Shown here in pieces: positions 1-8,108 of a stretch of 41,965 nt of DNA (position 1 is the stretch's first letter; each line of letters opens with the position of its first letter). The notes below the pieces were generated by a model that was given only the letters and a program-made list of their open reading frames with translations, did not search any database and had not been told where the DNA came from. Source of the stretch: Candidatus Omnitrophota bacterium (GTDB lineage: Bacteria > Omnitrophota > Gorgyraeia > Zapsychrales > Zapsychraceae); contig JAGVNC010000010.1 of assembly GCA_020053475.1 (NCBI GenBank), positions 1-41,965 of the forward strand, in the 5' to 3' direction. A program made the position numbers and the translations under genes.

Positions 1-429
1 ACGATTGCAAGTAATGCCGTGGGGACAGCGGAGATTGATTTTATCAAGAGTTCAACGGCGACGGCGGGCCGGTTATTGGTTGCGGACGGCAACACGTTTG
101 GAAGTTTAGACAATGTTTCCATCTTAACGAATGAAGGTGGGCACGTGTATACAACTGGCGCGGGAACAAATTTAGGGTCTTGTGGGACATCTCCAACGTT
201 AGCCACAAATTCGAATGATGTGAATGGCAAAATTACTGTCGGGACAGTAGCCACATCATGTGTTTTAAATTTTGGAACAACGTGGCAAGCAGCTCCTTCT
301 TGCACAATGTCCTATAATACAGTAGGAAGAGTAGTCGCAACAGCAACAACAACCACAACCCTAACCTTTACTCAAGCGGTTGATTTAAGTAGCGCGGTTA
401 TAAGTTACCATTGTGAAGGGTTTAAATAG
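1..429 (+). CDS. C-terminal fragment of a secreted beta-rich surface protein (5' truncated)
   Basis: Frame 1 is open from the first base to the TAA at 427-429, so the gene begins outside the window; the GTG at 19 in the ORF track is only the first possible start inside it. The visible 142 residues are rich in Thr, Ser, Gly and Asn and low in charge, like secreted beta-solenoid or tail-fibre-like proteins. The last ~85 residues contain four cysteines in a pattern (LGSCGTSP, TSCVLNF, APSCTMSY, SYHCEGF) that I recognise loosely as a terminal domain of phage-tail-like and Omnitrophota surface proteins. Function is unknown; an adhesin or fibre role is an inference. A surface protein is also found two genes downstream, beyond the transposase. 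Confidence 0.6.
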   Translation, partial: TIASNAVGTAEIDFIKSSTATAGRLLVADGNTFGSLDNVSILTNEGGHVYTTGAGTNLGSCGTSPTLATNSNDVNGKITVGTVATSCVLNFGTTWQAAPSCTMSYNTVGRVVATATTTTTLTFTQAVDLSSAVISYHCEGFK

Positions 430-436
430 TACCGCC

Positions 437-470
437 TACCTATTGGCAAAAAAGAACGTGGTACCTATTG
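437..470 (+). repeat. 9-bp direct repeat TACCTATTG upstream of the transposase
   Basis: TACCTATTG occurs at 437-445 and again at 462-470, 25 bp apart. The second copy overlaps the -35 box of the transposase promoter. It could be a regulator or transposase binding site; this is inference from position alone. Confidence 0.45.
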
Positions 471-496
471 ACACTTAAATATCCCCTTGATATAGT
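468..496 (+). promoter_or_regulatory. Strong sigma70-type promoter of the RAYT gene
   Basis: TTGACA (468-473), a 17-bp spacer, then TATAGT (491-496): 6/6 and 5/6 matches at ideal spacing. The start codon is at 505, only eight bases after the -10 box, so transcription would begin at or next to the ATG and give a leaderless or nearly leaderless mRNA. Confidence 0.75.
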
Positions 497-504
497 GGGG
501 ATAT
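479..504 (+). repeat. 8-bp inverted repeat enclosing the RAYT -10 box
   Basis: ATATCCCC (479-486) and GGGGATAT (497-504) form a perfect inverted repeat with a 10-nt loop that contains the -10 hexamer. It ends one base before the ATG. Possible roles are an operator for self-repression or a hairpin recognised by the Y1 transposase; both are inference. Confidence 0.6.
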
Positions 505-1137
505 ATGCCACGTGCCCCCCGTTATCAGGACGCCGGATACGTCCATCATGTCATTTGCCGCGGGAATGACCGGCAAATCCTTTTTAAATCACCCAAAGAT
601 TTCCGCGTTTATTTAGATCTTCTGAAAGAAGCCCGCCGTCTTTATCCTCTGCATGTCTACAATTATGTCCTTATGGATAACCATATTCATCTTTTGGTAG
701 AGCCATTGCAGGAGGGAAGCCTTTCTAAGGTGATGGAACATGTGTCCAAGCACTATGCCAAATATTTTAACGCGACGTACGGCCATGTCGGCCACGTTTT
801 TCAGGGAAGATTTAAGAGTTTTCTTATTGAGGAAACACGTTATTATTTCGCCTGTTCAAGGTACATCGACATTAATCCTTTAAAGGCCGGGATGGTAAGG
901 ATGCCGCAGGATTACCGCTGGTCGGGATTTGCCAAATTGGCCCATGGAAAAGAAGGGGAGTTTAAGTTGGATTTGCATGAATTGTATCAAGAGCTGGGAA
1001 GAACGGAGCAAGAGAGGCAGATTGGATACAGGGCGATTGTCTTGAATTATCAGGGGGAAGAGTTGGACTTATTGAATCAACGGCAGGGAATTTTGGGAGA
1101 ATCTGATTTTAAATCTAAAATTCAAATTCGTGCTTAA
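505..1137 (+). CDS. REP-associated tyrosine transposase (RAYT, Y1_Tnp / IS200-like)
   Basis: This 210-residue protein belongs to the Y1 single-strand transposase superfamily. The HUH metal-binding motif is visible as H60-I61-H62 in DNHIHLLVEP. Candidate catalytic tyrosines follow at Y84 and Y87 (HYAKYFN), then the family block GHVFQGRFKS and the C-terminal block YIDINPLKAGMV...YRWSGF. Length and order match intact RAYT proteins, which act on REP-type palindromes rather than carrying IS200 ends. No flanking insertion-sequence ends were found. The start at 505 follows directly from the promoter. The stop codon overlaps the start of the next gene (TAATG). RAYTs are usually single-copy domesticated enzymes; whether it acts on the 50-bp palindromic element of this window is inference. 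Confidence 0.9.
   Translation: MPRAPRYQDAGYVHHVICRGNDRQILFKSPKDFRVYLDLLKEARRLYPLHVYNYVLMDNHIHLLVEPLQEGSLSKVMEHVSKHYAKYFNATYGHVGHVFQGRFKSFLIEETRYYFACSRYIDINPLKAGMVRMPQDYRWSGFAKLAHGKEGEFKLDLHELYQELGRTEQERQIGYRAIVLNYQGEELDLLNQRQGILGESDFKSKIQIRA
1093..1121 (+). promoter_or_regulatory. Possible promoter of the giant surface protein, inside the RAYT gene end
   Basis: TTGGGA (1093-1098), 17-bp spacer, TAAAAT (1116-1121): 4/6 and 5/6 matches. It would start transcription near 1128, just before the ATG at 1137 or 1149, giving a very short leader. Read-through from the RAYT promoter is the alternative. Confidence 0.4.
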
Positions 1138-4100
1138 TGTTTAATAATATGAAAAGAAGATTGTCCTTAATAACGGCGGCGGTTATAGGGCTTTGGCTTG
1201 CTCCTCAGTCTGCCATGGCCCAGGGGCTGACGATTCCTTCCGGTTCCACAGTGAATGTCAATGCCGGGACATTGAATGTCCCCGGAGACATCACCATTGG
1301 GGGGACATTGCAAACAACAACCGGAACGGTGACATTAACGGATGATTGGAGTAAAACAGGGACATTTACATCGGGCACAGGGACCGTAACCTTTAACGGA
1401 ACGAGCCAAAGCATTACAGGAGATTCTACATTTAATAACCTTTCCAAAGTTGCCGGATCCGATACCTTCATATTTCAAGCCGGAAGTGAACAAACGATCA
1501 AAAGCACCGGAACGCTGACACTTCAAGGATCAAGCAGTGCTTCAACGTTAACATTGAATAGCAGCAGCCCGCCGACTCAATTTAAAATCAATCTCCAGGC
1601 GGGGGGGACACAATCAATGACGTTTCTGAATGTCAATAATTCTAACGCGACGGAAACAAATTTGGTTCCTCAAAATTCAACAGGAACGGGGCAAGGCAAT
1701 GACGATCTAGAGGCACAACCGCATTGGGTTTTTGGGGCGGCAACCATGACATGGCAGGGAGATGTTTCCACAAACTGGGAGACGGGAGGCAATTGGGACA
1801 TCGGCATTAAACCGGGATCCAATGATCATGCTGTTGTTCCTGATGTAACCGGAGGCGGAGGTGTTCAGCCGATTCTCACCGCCAATGTTACCATCGATCA
1901 ATTAACGATCCAAGCCGCGGCAACGGTTTCTTTAGCCGGATTTAATCTTACCGTGGCTAACTCCGCCGGTATCTCCGGATCCGGGACACTTGATAATGAT
2001 GGGATAATTATCTTACAGGGGGTAGAAACAATCACGGCGGGGACATTAAATAAAGATGCCGGAACATTCCGATATGTTGGGACCAACAGCGGAGCCACAA
2101 GAACCATTATTGATTTTGGAACAACGGATTACTTCAATCTAGAGATCGCGGCCACGGGTGGGACTCCGGATAATTTCCTCATCGCTAATTCGACGAATAT
2201 GGCGCTCGCCGGATCGCTCACCATGACGTTAGGAACACTGAACGCGACGGGAGCCGATTTGGACGTCAACGGCAGTGCGACGTTCGCCGGAGGGAGTTTA
2301 CAGACGCCGGACAGCGCACATAGTTTTACCGTCGCGGATGATTGGACCAATACGGGAGGCACCCTAAGCCACTCGTCGGGGACCGTTACGTTTGACACGA
2401 CAACGACGGCCACCATCACCGGAAGTTCGACGTTTTATAATTTAACGTCAACGACCGCCGGGAAATCTTTCCAATTCGCCGATGGCAGTACGCAAACGAT
2501 TAATCATACTCTCACGTTGACCGGTGCTAGCGGCAATTTGATTACCCTGAATGTTGTTACCGGGGGGACAGAATTCTTCCTTAATTCCCCCAATGGGAAG
2601 CAAACAGTGTCCTTCTTAAATGTTAATAAGTCTGATGTTTCAGGGAGCGCCGGCAATGACATTTTCTGTTTAAGCTGTCAAGGGATTGGCCAAGGCAATG
2701 ATGATACCGAGGCCAGCCCGCATTGGGTTTTTGTGAATTCCGTCCAGGGAACCGTGTTCGAAGCGGAAGATAATTTCACGATTTATCAGGCTTCGATTAC
2801 AATCTATCGTGCTTCCACGGGAGTGGCGGCGGTTCCGAACGTGGACCTTCATGCCGAGGATACAAATCCGTATGTGACGGGCTTTGACGGAAATTATACT
2901 TTCCGCCCTGTCGATGGGCAATATTTTATTAGGATCGTTGCGCCCGGCTACGATTATCCTTCGACCAAAACCGAATTTCCCTCGGGTAGAACCATTATTA
3001 CGGGATCAAAAGGAGAGACATTCACTCTCTCAGGAAACTCCCCCACCATGGATCAGCCGGTTGATTTTAACGGGCAACTGTTACGCATTCAAAAGACGGC
3101 CAATAAATCGGAAGTGAGTGTCGGCCAAGTTGTAACCTATACCGTGACGATCGAAAATATAGGAACCATTACGGTCTTTGATGTGCTTTTGGACGACCGC
3201 ATTCCTCCCGGATTTAAGTATCTCAACGGCCGCGTCATTCTCGATGGGATTCCCATTACGGATCCAACAGGGAATCGCCCGGTTGTCTTTAGTGTCGGTA
3301 GTTTCACTCCCGGAACAATCAAGACGCTCAAATATCAATTGGTCGTTGGTTCCGGTGTCACCGAAGGCAGTTATGAGAATAAAGCCAAGGCGCGCTATGC
3401 CAGCGGTCAGCGGTTATCTAATTATGCGACGGAGACAGTTAAGGTCGTCCCCGATCCACTGTTTGATATGGGAACAATCATCGGGAAAGTTTTCTTCGAC
3501 AATAACGAGAATGGCCTTCAAGACGCGCCGGAGTATATCCATACCGATCGCGAAGTGATCCGCGAAGACCCTGTCCCCAATGTCCGTCTTGTCATGGAAG
3601 ATGGAACGGTCATCACCTCTGACCACCAAGGCCGCTTCAAGATCCCCGGCCTCTTGCCGGGCCGACATTTATTACGTTTGGATGAACGGTCGTTGCCGGA
3701 AGAAAGTTATCTGACGACCGACAAGGTGGTGGTGATCGATGTCACGCCCGGGTTATTAACCAAAGTGAACTTCGGGGTGGCGTTGGATTATGGGCGGTTC
3801 CGCAATAAGGATCAGGAATTCTTCACCCAGAAAGTCAAGATCGAACAAAACAAGGACAAACCGCAACCGCGCTTGAACGTCAGCCTGCGTGATGAAGAAA
3901 TTGTCACGCAGAATGGTTTATTTGCTGAAAATGCCGAATTTCGGATTTTTACCAACTATGCGCCGTTCATTGACTATTGGCGCTTCGATATTTTGGATCA
4001 AGATACGAAGAAAATTGTGAGGACATTTGAGGGAAATAATCTTAATATTTATGATTCAATTTTCTGGGATGGAAAGGGCAACGACGGCAAGCACATTCGC

Positions 4101-7100
4101 CTGGATCGAAACTATGCCTATGTTGTCCATGTCGAAGATGCGGGCAAGAAATTCGATGAAACCAAGCCGAAGGCATTGACATTTAAAGATTTTATTGATG
4201 AGAAAGAACTCGACATCTATCTTACCGAGCGCCAGGGAAAATTAAAAGACTATCACCAATGGATATGGGAAGAAAGTCGCAACGACAATGTCATCCAGCG
4301 TGCGATCCCCGTGGAAGGGGAGACGGTGCTCATTGATCGGTTTGATACCAATCTCAAGAGCGTGAAGGTCATGAAGGCCGGAGAGCTTGTTTCCGATGTG
4401 CCAATCCCCGAACGGCAAGGCCTGACAGCACGAGAATTATTGGAAGGCGATGTTTCGCACGATGAAACGGGGCAGCAGTTGGAGGTCATTTTGCCACAAG
4501 GGCAGTATGAAATTCTTGTCCAGCAGGATCAAGGGCTCGCGGAATCCCCAACATCCGCAACAGATGTGGAAGAATTTAACAATTACGACATGTTGCAGGA
4601 AATCCCTTCAACGGCCAGTGATACGTATGTTACCGATATCGAGGTCGGGGAAGATTATCTATTTTTCGTGGCCATGGGGGATGCCAAAGTCGGTTACACC
4701 ATCGCCAGTGGAAACGTGGAACCTGTCGAACATGAGGACAAATATACCGAAGGATTTTGGTCAGAAGGGAAACTCGCCTACTACTTGAAAGGGAAAATCA
4801 AAGGGAAATATTTGATCACATCGAGTTTTGACAGTGAGCGTCACCAAAAAGAACTCTTTAAGAATTTGGATCCGGACAAATATTATCCGATCTATGGTGA
4901 TGAATCTTCGTTGAATTATGAAGCCACTGATACTCAAGGGAATTTGTATGCTCTCGTTGAATGGGATCAATCATCGGCGCAGTGGGGCAATTATAGTGTC
5001 GGATTTGGGGACACGGAATTCGCCCAATATGCGCGCACTCTGTTTGGCGGGAAAGTGGATTATGAAAGTTTGGCGGCAACGAAGGATGGAACATCGCGAA
5101 CCAAAGTGATCACCTTCCGCGCCCGCGCCAAACAAAAATCAGCCCATAACGAATTTTTGGCAACAGGCGGATCGCTCTATTATTTTAAGCACAAAGACAT
5201 CATCGAGGGATCGGATAAAGTCAAAATCGAAATCCGCGACAAAATCACCGGGCTTGTTTTGTCCGAGAAAGAAATGGACGAAGGAGCCGATTATGAAATG
5301 GATTACGACAGCGGACGGTTAATATTCTGGAAGCCCGTGCCCACGCTCGTTGAAGCGTATTCGATTATTTCTAACGATCTATTGAAAGGGAATTTGGCTT
5401 ATGTCGTTGCCAATTATGAATACGAAGTCCAGGATAAATTCGATCAGGCGACATACGGGGCGCGTGTCCGTCAGGCAGTGACCGATCATGTGATCGTGGG
5501 AACAACGTATGTCAGCGAGAATCAACAAAATACTAATTATCAATTACGCGGATCGGATGTCACGTTGCAGTTAGGCAAGGACGCTTCCGTTACCGGGGAG
5601 TTTGCGCAAACAGAGTCAGAAGCCCAGCCCAGTTTTGTTTCGACAGACGGAGGGTTGTCTTTCAGTGAATTGTCCACGGTGGAAGATGCTCAAGGCAGGG
5701 CTTATGGGCTCAAAGGCGATGCGCGATTGTTCAACCGCTTAGGGGCGGGATCTTACTATAAATGGATTGATAATGATTTCTCGACATCGGCCACAACGGC
5801 CCAGCAAGGCAAAGAGTCCGCCGGATTCTTTGCGACATATGACATCGCCGATAATACACGATTAACGGCAAAATACGACATCCAAAAATTATTAGACGAC
5901 GGGAATCTGCAAACACAAGCGCAGGTCGGTGCCACAAAAACAGCCACGACATTATTACAATTGGTCCATGAAATGAAAAAGTTGCGGTTAACGGCCGAAT
6001 ATAATAAGCAGCAAGTCACCGAGAAGAAAGATCAATTTGTTTCCGCCACGAACACCGAAAGCGACCTTGTGGCCATGCGTGCCGATTATGATGTGAATGA
6101 TAAACTCACCGTGTCTGTAGCCCAGCAAATGGCGTTGACCGGTGAGGCCAACAGCCAAACGACACTGGGGGTCACGGCCAAGCCGACGGACAAGTTGACA
6201 GTGAAGGCGGAGGAAACGGTCGGAACTCAGGGGGCTGCGACCAAAGTGGGCGTGGCCGCCGCCATGAATGAGCGCGTAACATTGACGGGTGAATACGCGA
6301 TTGCCACCGACGGAACGCAAAGTATCAGCAATACGGGAACGATCGGAGCACAAACGAAGATCAATGAACAAACAGAGTTGCATACTTCTATCGGGATGGC
6401 CCAAGGGGCGGATGTCGGGAATACGACGACGGTGACCGTCGGAGGAACATCGGCTGTGGGCCAGGAGACGCAACTGTCCAGCGACGTGGCTGTTTCCCAG
6501 TCAGCGGAAGGCCAGTCCTCGACAGTCACGATAGGAGGAACATCCCAAGTCGATGAACAAACAAAAGCGTCTTCGCAGATCGCTGTCACGGACTCGGCGT
6601 TAGACGGCAAATCGACATCCTATACAGTCGGGACCGTCAAGAAAATTAATGACGCGATTGAATTGGCGTCAACGAAAACATTCGGCACATCCGCGGAGGG
6701 ACGAACAACAAGCGATACCTACAGCCTTATTAAAGAAAAAGATGGAAAGAAATTGGAAGGATCATTGTCGAGGAAATTGACGGATGGTGACAATTCGATT
6801 TCGGCATCGAATATCTTCGGCCTCTCCGGTGATATAACCGATCAATGGGCCGTGACGGGAAGCTATGAGCGCGGGAACATCCAGAATTTGGATGGAACCC
6901 GAACGGCAAGAGATGCCTTTGCATTTGGCGCCGGATATGTCGACAAAAATGAAGAGACAGGAAAGTCATTGCAAGGGTCAACAAAATTAGAATACCGCGC
7001 GGATCAGGGTGATGCGGACAAACGTCAATACCTCTTGTATGGCGCGCTTGAAGGAAAGGTGACCCCGGAGCTGAGCGTGTTTGGCCACGCGGAATATTCG

Positions 7101-8069
7101 CAGACACAAAATATCACGTTAGATACCGAGGATGCTCAATATAAGGAAATGGCCATCGGAGCCGCTTATCGTCCCATCTATCATGATCGATTAAATATTC
7201 TGGGCCGTTACACGTACTTGGAAGACAAATCTCCTGCCGGTCAAATCGATGCTTCGGAAACAGGGATCGATGAGGAAAGAGCGCATGTCTTTTCGACAGA
7301 AGCTGTTTATGATCTAACGGAAAAATGGCAACTATCAGAAAAATTCGCTTACCGTATTGCCGAGGAGAAAGTGACGGGCTTTAGCTTCGTGAAGACCCAT
7401 ACATGGCTCATGATTCATCGCTTAAATTACAACATCGACAGGGATTGGACGCTGGGAGGCGAATTTAGGACATTAACCCAAGAAGAAGCTGAAGACGCCA
7501 AGCGCGGGTTCCTTATTGAAGCGGCCCGGCGCTTAGGCGGATATGCCCAACTCGGGGTCGGATATAATTTTACTGATTTCGCCGATGATTTGACCCAGTT
7601 GAGTTATACGGCGCAAGGGCCCTTTATCCGGTTAACCGGCAAGTTTTATGACCGTACCCCTGAAGAAATTGAACGAGCGAAAGAACGTTGGTTAGAAGAA
7701 AAAATTGTTCATTGGTCATGGGCCATCGTTCAGGATGAGTTGGCCAAAACACACAGTCCTATTCTAGGACACAGCCCCATTCTAGGAGAATTGAACGAAT
7801 ACTTTGTTTTGGCCCAGCAGGCTCATGATCAAGGAAAGATTGAAGAATCCCATAAGATCTATAAAGATATCATTATGGCCGGGAGGATGATGGTTGAAGA
7901 AGCCGCGGAATATATCCGTGGGAGAGTCTACTACGAAGAAAAACTCAAAAGTATGTATGAATTGGCCGATCAATATTTTAAGAGCGGGCAATATGAGAAT
8001 GCGAAGAAAATATTAGAGAAAATCCTAGAAGAACTTCAATCAGGCATGGTAAAATCAACAAAACAATAA
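1137..8069 (+). CDS. Giant multidomain surface protein: beta-solenoid, DUF11, SdrD-like, outer-membrane-barrel-like region and C-terminal helical module
   Basis: This is a 2310-residue exported protein. A Sec signal peptide is visible (MKRRLSLI... ending SAMA|Q, cleavage near residue 28); M5 at 1149 is an alternative start. Residues ~45-200 and ~370-533 are two diverged copies of one module, each with a DDW...GTVTF...FNNL/FYNL core and ending in (A/S)xPHWVF. Then come a carboxypeptidase-regulatory-like beta domain (~535-615), a DUF11 domain (~650-770), an SdrD_B-like domain (~778-882, GKVFFDNNENGLQD) and a FlgD-like Ig segment (~930-1018). Residues ~1200-2180 are long, aromatic-girdled alternating strands that look like a large outer-membrane barrel, including ~34-residue repeats near 1650-1850 (TVTVGGTS, TVTIGGTS). 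The last ~130 residues are helical and TPR-like. The start overlaps the RAYT stop. Function is unknown; an outer-membrane-anchored adhesin or translocator is inferred. Confidence 0.75.
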   Translation: MFNNMKRRLSLITAAVIGLWLAPQSAMAQGLTIPSGSTVNVNAGTLNVPGDITIGGTLQTTTGTVTLTDDWSKTGTFTSGTGTVTFNGTSQSITGDSTFNNLSKVAGSDTFIFQAGSEQTIKSTGTLTLQGSSSASTLTLNSSSPPTQFKINLQAGGTQSMTFLNVNNSNATETNLVPQNSTGTGQGNDDLEAQPHWVFGAATMTWQGDVSTNWETGGNWDIGIKPGSNDHAVVPDVTGGGGVQPILTANVTIDQLTIQAAATVSLAGFNLTVANSAGISGSGTLDNDGIIILQGVETITAGTLNKDAGTFRYVGTNSGATRTIIDFGTTDYFNLEIAATGGTPDNFLIANSTNMALAGSLTMTLGTLNATGADLDVNGSATFAGGSLQTPDSAHSFTVADDWTNTGGTLSHSSGTVTFDTTTTATITGSSTFYNLTSTTAGKSFQFADGSTQTINHTLTLTGASGNLITLNVVTGGTEFFLNSPNGKQTVSFLNVNKSDVSGSAGNDIFCLSCQGIGQGNDDTEASPHWVFVNSVQGTVFEAEDNFTIYQASITIYRASTGVAAVPNVDLHAEDTNPYVTGFDGNYTFRPVDGQYFIRIVAPGYDYPSTKTEFPSGRTIITGSKGETFTLSGNSPTMDQPVDFNGQLLRIQKTANKSEVSVGQVVTYTVTIENIGTITVFDVLLDDRIPPGFKYLNGRVILDGIPITDPTGNRPVVFSVGSFTPGTIKTLKYQLVVGSGVTEGSYENKAKARYASGQRLSNYATETVKVVPDPLFDMGTIIGKVFFDNNENGLQDAPEYIHTDREVIREDPVPNVRLVMEDGTVITSDHQGRFKIPGLLPGRHLLRLDERSLPEESYLTTDKVVVIDVTPGLLTKVNFGVALDYGRFRNKDQEFFTQKVKIEQNKDKPQPRLNVSLRDEEIVTQNGLFAENAEFRIFTNYAPFIDYWRFDILDQDTKKIVRTFEGNNLNIYDSIFWDGKGNDGKHIRLDRNYAYVVHVEDAGKKFDETKPKALTFKDFIDEKELDIYLTERQGKLKDYHQWIWEESRNDNVIQRAIPVEGETVLIDRFDTNLKSVKVMKAGELVSDVPIPERQGLTARELLEGDVSHDETGQQLEVILPQGQYEILVQQDQGLAESPTSATDVEEFNNYDMLQEIPSTASDTYVTDIEVGEDYLFFVAMGDAKVGYTIASGNVEPVEHEDKYTEGFWSEGKLAYYLKGKIKGKYLITSSFDSERHQKELFKNLDPDKYYPIYGDESSLNYEATDTQGNLYALVEWDQSSAQWGNYSVGFGDTEFAQYARTLFGGKVDYESLAATKDGTSRTKVITFRARAKQKSAHNEFLATGGSLYYFKHKDIIEGSDKVKIEIRDKITGLVLSEKEMDEGADYEMDYDSGRLIFWKPVPTLVEAYSIISNDLLKGNLAYVVANYEYEVQDKFDQATYGARVRQAVTDHVIVGTTYVSENQQNTNYQLRGSDVTLQLGKDASVTGEFAQTESEAQPSFVSTDGGLSFSELSTVEDAQGRAYGLKGDARLFNRLGAGSYYKWIDNDFSTSATTAQQGKESAGFFATYDIADNTRLTAKYDIQKLLDDGNLQTQAQVGATKTATTLLQLVHEMKKLRLTAEYNKQQVTEKKDQFVSATNTESDLVAMRADYDVNDKLTVSVAQQMALTGEANSQTTLGVTAKPTDKLTVKAEETVGTQGAATKVGVAAAMNERVTLTGEYAIATDGTQSISNTGTIGAQTKINEQTELHTSIGMAQGADVGNTTTVTVGGTSAVGQETQLSSDVAVSQSAEGQSSTVTIGGTSQVDEQTKASSQIAVTDSALDGKSTSYTVGTVKKINDAIELASTKTFGTSAEGRTTSDTYSLIKEKDGKKLEGSLSRKLTDGDNSISASNIFGLSGDITDQWAVTGSYERGNIQNLDGTRTARDAFAFGAGYVDKNEETGKSLQGSTKLEYRADQGDADKRQYLLYGALEGKVTPELSVFGHAEYSQTQNITLDTEDAQYKEMAIGAAYRPIYHDRLNILGRYTYLEDKSPAGQIDASETGIDEERAHVFSTEAVYDLTEKWQLSEKFAYRIAEEKVTGFSFVKTHTWLMIHRLNYNIDRDWTLGGEFRTLTQEEAEDAKRGFLIEAARRLGGYAQLGVGYNFTDFADDLTQLSYTAQGPFIRLTGKFYDRTPEEIERAKERWLEEKIVHWSWAIVQDELAKTHSPILGHSPILGELNEYFVLAQQAHDQGKIEESHKIYKDIIMAGRMMVEEAAEYIRGRVYYEEKLKSMYELADQYFKSGQYENAKKILEKILEELQSGMVKSTKQ
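7752..7787 (+). repeat. 18-bp tandem duplication at the barrel/helical junction
   Basis: Two adjacent 18-bp units (7752-7769 and 7770-7787, three mismatches) encode the hexapeptide HSPILG twice. The duplication lies between the barrel-like region and the C-terminal helical module, suggesting a flexible linker that has grown by slippage. Confidence 0.7.
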
Positions 8070-8108
8070 TATATACAAATTATATCTATTAATACTTCTA
8101 TATATAAA

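Noticed and set aside
5988-6473. 161-residue minus-strand ORF
   Set aside because: It is a shadow of the giant surface protein: repetitive threonine-rich codons on the plus strand give open frames on the minus strand. No start signal or recognisable protein.
6090-6700. DNA-level tandem repeats or CRISPR-like array in the barrel region
   Set aside because: The repetition is at protein level (about 34 residues, diverged); the DNA units are not near-identical and there are no unique spacers.
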